Shown one piece after another: positions 1 through 6,713 of a DNA stretch of 26,564 nt. Both the position numbers and the translations under genes were made by a program. Source of the stretch: an uncultured Oscillospiraceae bacterium (GTDB lineage Bacteria > Bacillota > Clostridia > Oscillospirales > Ruminococcaceae); NCBI GenBank assembly GCA_900552945.1, contig USBI01000023.1:1-26564 (forward strand), given 5' to 3'. Every line of letters starts with the position of its first letter. The stretch's first letter is position 1. The notes beneath the pieces were generated by a model. It had not been told where the DNA came from, searched no databases, and saw only the letters and a program-made list of their open reading frames with translations.

Positions 1-44
1 ATAGGCTCCGGTCTCGTGGGCTCGGAGATGTGTATAAGAGACAG
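1..44 (+). other. Nextera i7 adapter and barcode (contamination)
   Basis: This is laboratory sequence, not genomic DNA. Bases 11-44 are the Nextera read-2 transposase adapter, ending in the Tn5 mosaic end (AGATGTGTATAAGAGACAG at 26-44). Bases 3-10 (AGGCTCCG) are the reverse complement of CGGAGCCT, which I recall as i7 index N720. Bases 1-2 would then be the last bases of the P7 oligo. When translated, the adapter gives the false N-terminus MGSEMCIRDS on the first gene, a known contamination signature. Genomic sequence begins at about base 45. Confidence 0.97.
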
Positions 45-1056
45 CAATGTCACCGCAGGCGCGCTGGTCGTGCTGGATGTCAAGACCGGCGATGTGCTGG
101 CGCTTGCCAATTATCCCAACTATTCGCTGACCGACGGGAGCGCCCCCACCAAGGACCGCACCCTGCGCGAGATCTATCGCCCGGGTTCCACGTTCAAGAC
201 CGTGACGGCGACCGGTGCGCTGATGGAAGGCGTGATCGATGAATACAGCACGGTTTACTGCAATGGCCAATACAATTACGACAGTGTATGGAAACCGAAA
301 TGTACCGGCCACCATGGAAACATCGCGGTAGTGCAAGCGCTTCAAAAGTCTTGTAATATCTTCTTCTACGACGTCGGCCGCCGGCTCGGCATTGACAAGA
401 TCAACCAGTACGCCCATTATTTGGGCCTTGGGGTGGATACCGGCTTGGAAATCTACAACGAGGACGGCCGTGTGGCAAATCCGGAACTGGTAAAAAGTTT
501 GGGCGGAACCTGGTACATGGGCGATGTCTGGCAGGCAGCGATCGGGCAGGGTGAAACCAAGATCACCCCGCTGCAGATGGCGATTCAGGCATCCACCATT
601 GCAAATAAAGGGACTCGTTACGCGGCGCATCTGGTCAAATCAGTGGATAATTACGATTTGACCGAGACCATTTATGAGACTCAGCCGGAGGTATTGTCCG
701 ATCTGTCCGGTCACGATGAAGTATTCGATCTGGTGCAGGAGGGCATGCGCGCTGCGGCAAATCAAAGGGCATCGCTGGTGAATATCGCTGGTGGTGTGGC
801 CATTAAAACAGGTACCCCGCAGCTCACGGCAACAACCACCAGTTCTACGACAATTGGGTTTTATCCTGCTTTGGAGGAACCTGAGATCGCGTTTGCCGTT
901 GTGTTGGAAGAAGGCGAATATTCTGCGGATATTCTGCCGATGGTAATCGAAGCGTACAACAACATGAAAGCGCGGCAGGCCGGTATTGCGGGCAGTGACG
1001 TTTCTTCGGAAAGCGCAGAATCGTCTGAAAGTGTTGCTTCTCAGCCGGAAGAGTAA
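45..1056 (+). CDS. mrdA: Penicillin-binding protein 2-like transpeptidase, C-terminal part
   Basis: This is the catalytic half of a class B penicillin-binding protein, which cross-links peptidoglycan on the outer face of the membrane during elongation. All three serine-acyltransferase motifs are present in order: SxxK as STFK in 'RPGSTFKTV' (codons from about 187), SxN as SCN in 'QKSCNIFFYDVG' (about 348), and KTG as 'IKTGTPQ' (about 807). The last ~25 residues are a Ser/Glu-rich tail, 'SSESAESSESVASQPEE'. The 5' part is missing because the contig starts in an adapter; the first whole genomic codon is at 46 and no true start is visible. PBP2/MrdA is preferred over PBP3/SpoVD because minD and mgsA follow, matching the mreBCD-mrdA-min clusters of Firmicutes. 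The upstream mreBCD cannot be seen here. Confidence 0.88.
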
Positions 1057-1063
1057 AATGATG

Positions 1064-1103
1064 AAAAAGCCGGCGGCATGGATTACAGCGCTGCCGGTTT
1101 TTT
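1064..1103 (+). terminator. Intrinsic terminator after the PBP2 gene
   Basis: The stem pairs 1069-1077 (GCCGGCGGC) with 1090-1098 through two G-U pairs, around a 12-nt loop. It is flanked by five A upstream and a T run at 1098-1103. It lies 8 bases past the PBP2 stop and separates that gene from minD. Confidence 0.85.
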
Positions 1104-1164
1104 CTGAAAAGCGTTAAAAATCGAAGAATTTAAACGAAAAGCTGAGCTTTTTTTGCAAAAACTT

Positions 1165-1193
1165 TTGACAAATCCACCTAATACGATTAGAAT
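1165..1193 (+). promoter_or_regulatory. SigA-type promoter for minD-mgsA
   Basis: A perfect -35 TTGACA (1165-1170) is followed by a 17-nt spacer and a -10 TAGAAT (1188-1193, one mismatch to TATAAT). Transcription would start near 1200, giving a leader of about 17 nt. With the terminator just upstream, minD is transcribed independently of the PBP2 gene. Confidence 0.85.
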
Positions 1194-1216
1194 AGAATAG
1201 TACAGGGGTTTTCGAT

Positions 1217-1951
1217 ATGTCAAATATTTATCTCATCACATCTGGAAAAGGCGGGGTCGGTAAGTCCACAGTGGCGTCCGCTCTTGGTTTTGCGTTTGCC
1301 GCAGAGGGGAAACGAACCATTGTTGTGGAGCTTGATGTTGGCTTGCGCGGCTTGGACCTGATGTTTGGTGTTGAGGATGAAGCGGTCTATGACCTCGGAA
1401 ATATCCTGCGGGGAGAATGCCGGTTGAGCGATGGGATTATTCCTGTTACCAAAGATGGCAAACTTTCCCTGATCGTTGCACCATCCGGCATTTCTTCCCG
1501 CATCGATTACGATGCGGTGGTTTCTCTTTGCAAGGCGCTTGCACGGTACTTTGACACGGTCATCATTGATGCTCCAGCGGGAATCGGCGTATCATTGTTG
1601 ATCGCGCCGCAGGTGGCGGATGTTGTTCTGGTCGTCGCGACTCCTGATTATATCAGTGCGCGTGACGCGGGACGGCTTACCGGTATGCTGGAAGAACAGG
1701 GTGCGCGGAATGTTCGGCTGATCATCAATAAAGTACATCACAAAAAGATCAAACTCAATGAGATTTCCGATTTGGACACAGTGATCGACATGGCCGGAGC
1801 GCAGCTCATCGGTGTTGTTCCGTATGATGAACGGTTGTCTGTGTTTGATGGGGAAAGAGAAAAATCCAAAAAAAGCAGCCTTTCAGAAAAAGTATTTGCA
1901 AACATTGTATCCCGCTTGATGGGGGATTACGTTGAACTGCTCATACAGTAA
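1217..1951 (+). CDS. minD: Septum site-determining ATPase MinD
   Basis: This is a ParA/MinD-type ATPase of 244 residues that would bind the membrane as an ATP dimer and help place the division septum. The deviant Walker A motif 'GKGGVGKST' lies at residues 10-18. The switch I-like segment 'ELDVGLRGLD' follows, and Walker B is 'VIIDAPAGI' near residue 116. 'LIINKV' is the usual base-recognition strand. The last ~15 residues ('FANIVSRLMGDYVELL') could be the amphipathic membrane-targeting helix, although the protein is shorter than the usual 260-270. Differences from E. coli MinD are Glu where the first Asp of DxDxGLRNLD stands, and Gly for the Asn. Start: ATG with AGGGG 8-9 nt upstream. mgsA follows after 13 nt. 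No minC or minE is adjacent, so a related ParA-like role is possible. Confidence 0.82.
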   Translation: MSNIYLITSGKGGVGKSTVASALGFAFAAEGKRTIVVELDVGLRGLDLMFGVEDEAVYDLGNILRGECRLSDGIIPVTKDGKLSLIVAPSGISSRIDYDAVVSLCKALARYFDTVIIDAPAGIGVSLLIAPQVADVVLVVATPDYISARDAGRLTGMLEEQGARNVRLIINKVHHKKIKLNEISDLDTVIDMAGAQLIGVVPYDERLSVFDGEREKSKKSSLSEKVFANIVSRLMGDYVELLIQ

Positions 1952-1964
1952 GGAGGAGTAAGAA

Positions 1965-2369
1965 ATGAACATAGCAATTATTGCACATGATTCCAAAAAA
2001 GAGCTGATGGTACAATTCTGTATAGCCTACTGTGGGATTTTGAGCAGACACAATCTCTGCGCGACCGGAACGACCGGAAAGCTTGTTTCCGAGGCAACCG
2101 GGCTTGAAATACAGCGCTTTTTAAGTGGAAGCCACGGCGGCGATCAGCAGATCGCTTCCCGTATCGCATGCAATGAAATTGACCTTCTTCTGTTTTTCCG
2201 TGATCCGATGACATCTAAGACCCATGAGATCAACGAAATGAATATGCTTCGTCTGTGTGATGTGCACAACATCCCGGTTGCGACCAATATCGCTACCGCG
2301 GAGGTCCTCATCCACGGTCTGGAACGCGGCGACCTGGATTGGAGAAATATCGTCAACCCGAACCGGTAA
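1965..2369 (+). CDS. mgsA: Methylglyoxal synthase
   Basis: The enzyme converts dihydroxyacetone phosphate to methylglyoxal and phosphate, a bypass of lower glycolysis in the cytosol. The protein has 134 residues and is full length for the short form. Visible motifs are 'AHD' with Lys12, the phosphate loop 'ATGTTGKL' (33-40), 'GGDQQ' with the catalytic-base Asp60, 'FFRDP' with Asp80, His87, and '[12 protein letters not shown]' (102-113). A gapless comparison by eye with the E. coli enzyme puts Asn90 where E. coli has Asp101, followed by Glu91. The start has a near-perfect AAGGAGGAG ribosome-binding site 9 nt upstream. It lies 13 nt after minD and before a terminator, so the two form one transcript. 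In other Clostridia mgsA also sits beside the min/rodA genes. Confidence 0.93.
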   Translation: MNIAIIAHDSKKELMVQFCIAYCGILSRHNLCATGTTGKLVSEATGLEIQRFLSGSHGGDQQIASRIACNEIDLLLFFRDPMTSKTHEINEMNMLRLCDVHNIPVATNIATAEVLIHGLERGDLDWRNIVNPNR

Positions 2370-2401
2370 AGACTGTACCGGCGGTAATGAAACGTTGCAG
2401 C

Positions 2402-2434
2402 AAAGCTCCTCGGTTTTTACTGGGGAGCTTTTTT
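2402..2434 (+). terminator. Intrinsic terminator after mgsA
   Basis: AAAGCTCC (2402-2409) pairs with GGAGCTTT (2424-2431), extended by a G-U and a G-C pair toward the loop, and runs into six T (2429-2434). It ends the minD-mgsA unit about 30 nt after the mgsA stop. Confidence 0.85.
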
Positions 2435-2563
2435 GATGGTGATTATACTATGCAAAAGGTAGCCAGCCGGAGGTCATCTCCACGAAAATCCGGCATATTT
2501 CACGGCAAATGCCAGGATTTTCTGCGCGGCATACAAAATTTTGACAAACAACGGGTTTAGGGG

Positions 2564-2592
2564 CTGGAAAGGCTTTACAGACATGGTATAAT
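2564..2592 (+). promoter_or_regulatory. Extended -10 promoter for hisS-aspS
   Basis: A perfect TATAAT (2587-2592) is preceded by TGG (2584-2586), an extended -10 element. The -35 position 17 nt upstream (CTGGAA, 2564-2569) matches poorly. A TTGACA at 2541-2546 is too far away to serve. The predicted start is near 2599, leaving a leader of about 94 nt before hisS. Confidence 0.7.
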
Positions 2593-2598
2593 AGTAAA

Positions 2599-2684
2599 GA
2601 TACAGGAGCTGTTAAGACACAGCCCGGCGGAACAGCGGTTCCGTTTTATTTGAAATGACCGGGCAAGCGCCCGTTTGAGGAAGG
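2599..2684 (+). promoter_or_regulatory. Structured 5' leader of hisS with competing hairpins
   Basis: Three helices can form, and some exclude each other. Helix 1: GCTGT (2608-2612) with ACAGC (2619-2623). Helix 2: GCCCGG (2622-2627) with CCGGGC (2659-2664), enclosing a perfect CGGAAC/GTTCCG hairpin (2628-2643). Helix 3: CGGGC (2660-2664) with GCCCG (2669-2673), just before the ribosome-binding site GAGGAAGG. Helix 2 shares bases with both 1 and 3. The T-box signature AGGGTGG is absent and the leader is too short for a T-box, so the regulator, if any, is unknown. Confidence 0.45.
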
Positions 2685-2692
2685 ATGTTTTT

Positions 2693-4012
2693 ATGGCTAT
2701 ACTCTACCGCGCACCGCGCGGCACGCAGGATATTCTGCCGTCGCAGAGTTACAAATGGCGTTTTTTGGAAGATTTAGTGACCGAAGTTTCGTCACTGTAC
2801 GGATTTAAGCAGATCCGTTTCCCGACCTTTGAGCACACCGAACTGTTCACCCGTTCGGTCGGCGACACCACCGACGTGGTTCAGAAGGAAATGTACACCT
2901 TTACCGTAAACGGAACCGAACGTTCCATCACCCTTCGTCCGGAAGGAACGACGGGCACCATGCGGGCTGTTCTGGAACGCGGGCTTCTCAACGAGGCGCT
3001 TCCGCTGAAATTGAGTTACATCACCTCCTGCTTCCGGTACGAAAAACCGCAGGCGGGACGGCTTCGTGAATTTCACCAGTTCGGCGTGGAGATGATCGGC
3101 TCCGCGTCTCCTGCGGCGGACGCGCAGATCATCGCTGTGGCGGATGAGATCTTCCGCACACTGGGCATCCGCGGGCTGGAACTGCAGATCAACTCCATCG
3201 GCTGCCCGGAATGCCGCGCGAAATACCATGCCGCTCTGAAGGCTTATTTTGAAGGCTACCGTGAGGAGCTTTGCGAGACCTGCCTGACCCGGCTTGAGAA
3301 AAACCCCATGCGTATTCTCGACTGCAAGAGCCCGGTCTGCTCCAAGATCGCGGCGGACGCTCCGGTCATGCTGGATTATTTGTGTGATGACTGCAAAAAT
3401 CACTTTGAAGAACTGAAACAGCGGCTGACCGGAATGGGCATCGGGTATGCGGTCAATCCGAAAATCGTCCGCGGGCTTGATTATTACACCAAAACGGTGT
3501 TTGAGTTTGTTTCAAACGACCTGGGTGCGCAAAGCACTGTTTGCGGCGGCGGCCGGTATGATGGGCTCATCGAGCAGCTCGGCGGACCGAAGACCCCGGG
3601 CCTTGGCTTTGGCATGGGGCTGGAGCGGCTGCTTCTGGTGCTGGAAGCGCAGAAGATCGACTTCCCAGAGGAGCGCCGGTGTGAACTGTATATCGCGAAT
3701 ATCGGCGAAGAAGCCGGACGCAAGGCGGGCGAACTGACAAACAGCCTGCGGCAGGAAGGCTTTTATGTGGAATGTGACACCATGGACCGCAGCCTGAAGG
3801 CACAGATGAAGTACGCCGATAAGATTGGGGCGAGAATGTCGATGGTCCTGGGCGAAGACGAACTGAAAAACGGTTCTGCCCGGGTGAAAAACATGGAGAC
3901 CGGCGAAACGGTGGAAGTAGCGTTCGACAAGCTTGCAGATACCCTTTACGATTTGGGTGTGGATGATATTTTGCAGGCAATCGAGTCCGAACAGGAGGAA
4001 ATACAGGCATGA
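2693..4012 (+). CDS. hisS: Histidine--tRNA ligase
   Basis: Class II synthetase that charges tRNA-His in the cytosol. The protein has 439 residues, normal for bacterial HisRS. Motif 1 is in the N-terminal third, motif 2 is 'CFRYEKPQAGRLREFHQFG', the histidine-specific loop is 'RGLDYYTKTVFEF', and motif 3 is 'GLGFGMGLERLLL'. A C-terminal anticodon-binding domain follows. The mid-domain carries Cys pairs ('CPECR', 'CETC', 'CDDC') as in many Gram-positive HisRS. ATG 2693 (protein MAILYRAPRGTQD) is chosen because GAGGAAGG lies 8-9 nt upstream and HisRS begins close to this RGTxD motif; an in-frame TTG at 2675 has no such site. The stop overlaps the aspS start (ATGA), so translation is probably coupled. 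Confidence 0.97.
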   Translation: MAILYRAPRGTQDILPSQSYKWRFLEDLVTEVSSLYGFKQIRFPTFEHTELFTRSVGDTTDVVQKEMYTFTVNGTERSITLRPEGTTGTMRAVLERGLLNEALPLKLSYITSCFRYEKPQAGRLREFHQFGVEMIGSASPAADAQIIAVADEIFRTLGIRGLELQINSIGCPECRAKYHAALKAYFEGYREELCETCLTRLEKNPMRILDCKSPVCSKIAADAPVMLDYLCDDCKNHFEELKQRLTGMGIGYAVNPKIVRGLDYYTKTVFEFVSNDLGAQSTVCGGGRYDGLIEQLGGPKTPGLGFGMGLERLLLVLEAQKIDFPEERRCELYIANIGEEAGRKAGELTNSLRQEGFYVECDTMDRSLKAQMKYADKIGARMSMVLGEDELKNGSARVKNMETGETVEVAFDKLADTLYDLGVDDILQAIESEQEEIQA

Positions 4013-5790
4013 CAGACCGCATGAACGAAACAAGACGCACCCATTACTGCGGGGTGCTTACCGCGAAAGAGGAGGGGCAGACCGTAACTGTTTGTGGCTT
4101 TGCGCAGAAACAGCGTGACCTCGGAAATCTGATTTTTATCGACCTGCGTGACCGCACCGGCATGGTGCAGCTCGCGTTCAACGACCGTACCGACCGCGCC
4201 GTATTTGAAAAGGCGGGTGAAGTGCGTTCGGAATTTGTGCTGATGGCAACCGGTACGGTCGCACGGCGTGAAAGCGTCAATACCGAACTGGCGACCGGCG
4301 AGATCGAGATTCTGGTAACCGACTTAAAGATCCTCGGCCGGGCGCAGACCCCGCCGTTCGAGATCGTGGAAAATTCCAACGTAAAAGAAGAGCTTCGGTT
4401 AAAATACCGGTATCTGGACCTGCGCCGCCCGGACCTGCAGAAAAACATCCTCATGCGGCATAAGATCGCTAAAGTCGCACGCGACTTTTTCGATGAGCAG
4501 GGCTTTATCGAGATCGAGACCCCGATTCTCATCAAATCCACCCCGGAAGGCGCGCGTGACTTTCTGGTGCCTTCCCGTGTACACGCCGGCAGTTTTTACG
4601 CGCTGCCCCAGTCCCCGCAGATTTACAAACAGCTTTTGATGGTCTCCGGTTTTGACCGTTATGTGCAGTTTGCCCGCTGCTTCCGTGACGAGGACCAGCG
4701 TGCCGACCGTCAGCCGGAGTTTACCCAGATCGATATGGAAATGTCCTTTGTTGATGTGGAGGACGTTATGCAGATGGGCGAGGCCTTCATCCGCACCCTG
4801 TTCAAACGGGTACTCGGGGTTGAGATCGCTTCGCCGATCCCGCGGATGACCTACCGTGAAGCGATGGATCGTTTTGGTTCGGATAAACCGGATACCCGCT
4901 TTGGCTTAGAGATCAAAGACCTGACCGATCTGGTCAAAGAGTGCGAATTTTCAGTGTTCCGTTCCGCGTGTGAGAGCGGAAGCGTACGCGCCATCTGCGT
5001 GCCGCAGGGCGCGGCGGCTTACTCCCGCAAGGAGCTGGACAAGCTGACCGAATTTGTCAAGGGCATTGGCGCAAAAGGCCTTGCCTGGGCGAAATGCAAC
5101 CCGGACGGCATCCAGTCCTCGTTCGGTAAATTTATGAAAGAAGAAGAGATGCAGGCCATTGTCGAGCGCACGGGCGCAGCGACGGGCGATTTGCTCCTCA
5201 TTGTGGCGGACGCGAAAAACAGCGTGGTTCTGCCCACTCTTGGCGCGCTCCGCGGCGAGGTGGCCAGAAAACTCGAACTGATTCCGGAAGGGAAGTACAA
5301 CTTCCTGTGGATCACCCAGTTCCCGTTCTTTGAGTGGGATGAGGACCTTCAGACCTATGTGGCGATGCATCACCCCTTTACCTCCCCGATGGATGAGGAT
5401 ATCCCGCTTCTGGATACCGACAAGGGCAGTGTGCGTGCAAAGGCTTACGACCTGGTGCTCAATGGGGTCGAGATGTCTTCCGGCTCCATTCGTATCACCG
5501 ACCCGGTGCTTCAGAAAAAGATGTTCTCCGCACTTGGTCTTTCGGATGAGGAAGCGCAGACCAAATTCGGCTTCCTGACCGACGCGTTCAAATACGGCGC
5601 TCCGCCGCACGGCGGCATGGGCCTCGGGCTCGACCGCCTTGTTATGATTATGCTGGGCGGAAAGAGCATCCGCGATGTGGTCGCGTTCCCGAAGGTACAG
5701 AATATGTCGGAGCTCATGACCGAATGCCCCTCCCCGGTGGACAACGCGCAGCTGGAAGAGCTGCACATTGCCGTGACCGAAAAGGAGTAA
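4009..5790 (+). CDS. aspS: Aspartate--tRNA ligase, bacterial type
   Basis: Class II synthetase for Asp-tRNA, 593 residues. It has the N-terminal OB-fold anticodon domain ('VTVCGFAQKQRDLGNLIFIDLRDRTG' region), a catalytic core with motif 2 'RCFRDEDQRADRQPEFTQID', and the bacterial GAD insertion (roughly residues 290-420). Motif 3, 'GLGLDRLVMIMLGG', is near the C-terminus. The OB-fold loop has Leu in 'RDLGNLIF', as in E. coli AspRS, which specifically charges tRNA-Asp. Non-discriminating enzymes often carry His there, so a discriminating enzyme is inferred weakly. ATG 4009 overlaps the hisS stop by 4 nt, with AGGAGG 10 nt upstream inside hisS; ATG 4021 is a possible alternative. A strong terminator ends the operon. 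Confidence 0.97.
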   Translation: MTDRMNETRRTHYCGVLTAKEEGQTVTVCGFAQKQRDLGNLIFIDLRDRTGMVQLAFNDRTDRAVFEKAGEVRSEFVLMATGTVARRESVNTELATGEIEILVTDLKILGRAQTPPFEIVENSNVKEELRLKYRYLDLRRPDLQKNILMRHKIAKVARDFFDEQGFIEIETPILIKSTPEGARDFLVPSRVHAGSFYALPQSPQIYKQLLMVSGFDRYVQFARCFRDEDQRADRQPEFTQIDMEMSFVDVEDVMQMGEAFIRTLFKRVLGVEIASPIPRMTYREAMDRFGSDKPDTRFGLEIKDLTDLVKECEFSVFRSACESGSVRAICVPQGAAAYSRKELDKLTEFVKGIGAKGLAWAKCNPDGIQSSFGKFMKEEEMQAIVERTGAATGDLLLIVADAKNSVVLPTLGALRGEVARKLELIPEGKYNFLWITQFPFFEWDEDLQTYVAMHHPFTSPMDEDIPLLDTDKGSVRAKAYDLVLNGVEMSSGSIRITDPVLQKKMFSALGLSDEEAQTKFGFLTDAFKYGAPPHGGMGLGLDRLVMIMLGGKSIRDVVAFPKVQNMSELMTECPSPVDNAQLEELHIAVTEKE

Positions 5791-5828
5791 ACGGCAAAAT
5801 ATCCGCGTTTGCGGTGTGAAAAGTTGAC

Positions 5829-5862
5829 AGCGGTACAGCAGTTTTGAGGCTGTACCGCTTTC
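5829..5862 (+). terminator. Intrinsic terminator after aspS
   Basis: A perfect 11-bp stem, AGCGGTACAGC (5829-5839) with GCTGTACCGCT (5849-5859), has a 9-nt loop and is followed by TTCTGTTGT. The T run is short and interrupted, but the stem is strong and lies 39 nt after the aspS stop. Confidence 0.75.
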
Positions 5863-6064
5863 TGTTGTGCAGAAACTGCTTGTCTTTATCACCTGCTTTT
5901 GGTTAGGACGCAGACATGGTGATGAAAAAAATTTGGCTCGTTTAAAAAATTTTTTCGCAGGGTAAAACTTTTTTGCTTTCTGAATTGTCACGGTAATGCA
6001 GGAACAGTACGGAAAAGCTGTTCGGCTGAATTGTTGATATTTGTGAAAAAAGGAGCGAGCTGTT

Positions 6065-6187
6065 ATGAAAACATCCAGAAAGAAGAAAATTTCTCTTTGC
6101 GTTATTTCCTGTCTGGTTTTGACCGCGTGTGCGGTAGGGGGAAAAATGATGCTGAAACCCAACCGTTTAAGCCGAAAAGGCCTGTAA
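6065..6187 (+). pseudogene. Lipoprotein signal-peptide stub, probable remnant
   Basis: A 40-codon frame with ATG 6065 and a good AAAGGAG site 9 nt upstream. The product starts with a charged region (MKTSRKKK), then a hydrophobic segment, and a lipobox LTAC with Cys22, exactly as in lipoproteins. Only 18 residues follow before TAA at 6185. The same frame then stays open to 6427 without recognisable similarity, and a neighbouring frame is also open, so decay by mutation is likely. It could instead be a genuine small lipoprotein. No promoter was identified immediately upstream, and no family is recognised. Confidence 0.4.
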
Positions 6188-6387
6188 ATCAAACGCTTGT
6201 TTTGCCTGCTAAAAATATGGAAGCAGACAAAACAGCGCGAAAAAGGGTTTTCAATGAACATGTCCGCGCTTTTGAAAGAGGCGGCATCCGCTGTAAGGGT
6301 GCTTTATGCGGACAAAACACCCGAAAGCGCCGCGAACCGGGGAAATAAGCGGCATGGGACTTTTTTGGTTCATATGAACGGTGAGCG

Positions 6388-6415
6388 TTGCAATGCCTGT
6401 GGTTCATGGTATAAT
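6388..6415 (+). promoter_or_regulatory. SigA-type promoter upstream of the sigma gene
   Basis: -35 TTGCAA (6388-6393), 16-nt spacer, extended -10 TGG plus perfect TATAAT (6407-6415). The inferred start near 6422 leaves a leader of about 290 nt, which contains a 38-codon ORF, before the sigma-factor start at 6714. Confidence 0.7.
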
Positions 6416-6591
6416 GAAACCGTTTGATGTAACGGTTCCTTTTCGATGAGCCGTGTGTTGGAGCGTGATAAAACAACTTGCCCCGGATGATCGGTTCTTC
6501 CGGCAATGCCGGCGGAATTTTTCGTGAATAAAACCTTTTGGCCTTTCAGTTTGTCTCAGTAACAGAAAAGAGGTGAGAAAAACTGAAAAAG

Positions 6592-6708
6592 ATGGATTTT
6601 ATTCAATGGGTCATCTGCCTGATAAAACGGGACATGAGAAATTTTCAGGGAGATAGAACGACCAAGCAGGACATTTATTATGTAGTTAAAAAAAGAATAA
6701 AAAGGTGA
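6592..6708 (+). CDS. Small protein of 38 residues upstream of the sigma gene
   Basis: ATG 6592 opens a frame for a small basic protein beginning MDFIQWVICLIKRDM and ending in VVKKRIKR. It has a hydrophobic patch near residues 3-11 and seven Lys/Arg among the last 25 residues. A ribosome-binding site AGAGGTGAG lies 13-15 nt before the ATG. A CTG at 6583, 9 nt earlier in frame, is better spaced and would add three residues (LKK). The TGA stop (6706-6708) lies inside the AAAGGTGA site that serves the sigma gene, so translation of the two would be coupled. The position suggests a regulator or partner of the sigma protein, or a leader peptide; no family is recognised. Confidence 0.45.
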   Translation: MDFIQWVICLIKRDMRNFQGDRTTKQDIYYVVKKRIKR

Positions 6709-6713
6709 ATGAA

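Larger units (their letters stand above)
5863..6591. other. Largely non-coding stretch between aspS and the sigma gene
   Basis: About 730 bases without a convincing full-length gene. It holds an AT-rich segment (5920-5990), a short lipoprotein-like reading frame with its own ribosome-binding site (6065-6187), a strong promoter (6388-6415) and the promoter-distal leader of the sigma gene. A weak CCGGC/GCCGG hairpin with a 3-nt loop lies at 6500-6512 and is followed by a short T run. A long antisense frame to aspS extends into this stretch but looks like composition noise. No RNA gene or known riboswitch was recognised. Confidence 0.6.

Noticed and set aside
16..45. Apparent N-terminus MGSEMCIRDS of the first gene
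   Set aside because: It is translated Nextera adapter, not coding sequence.
2339..2560. A 73-codon frame after mgsA
   Set aside because: It overlaps the mgsA end and its terminator, with no ribosome-binding site and a random-looking product.
2593..2692. T-box riboswitch before hisS
   Set aside because: No AGGGTGG T-box sequence or terminator, and the leader is under 100 nt.
5018..5018. CRISPR arrays, insertion sequences or tRNA genes anywhere in the window
   Set aside because: No regularly spaced direct repeats, transposase genes with terminal repeats, or cloverleaf-forming segments were found by reading; a tRNA scan was not possible.
4951..6261. A 436-codon open frame antisense to aspS
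   Set aside because: It is opposite a certain gene, has low-complexity Arg/Phe-rich content and no family features; a by-product of codon composition.
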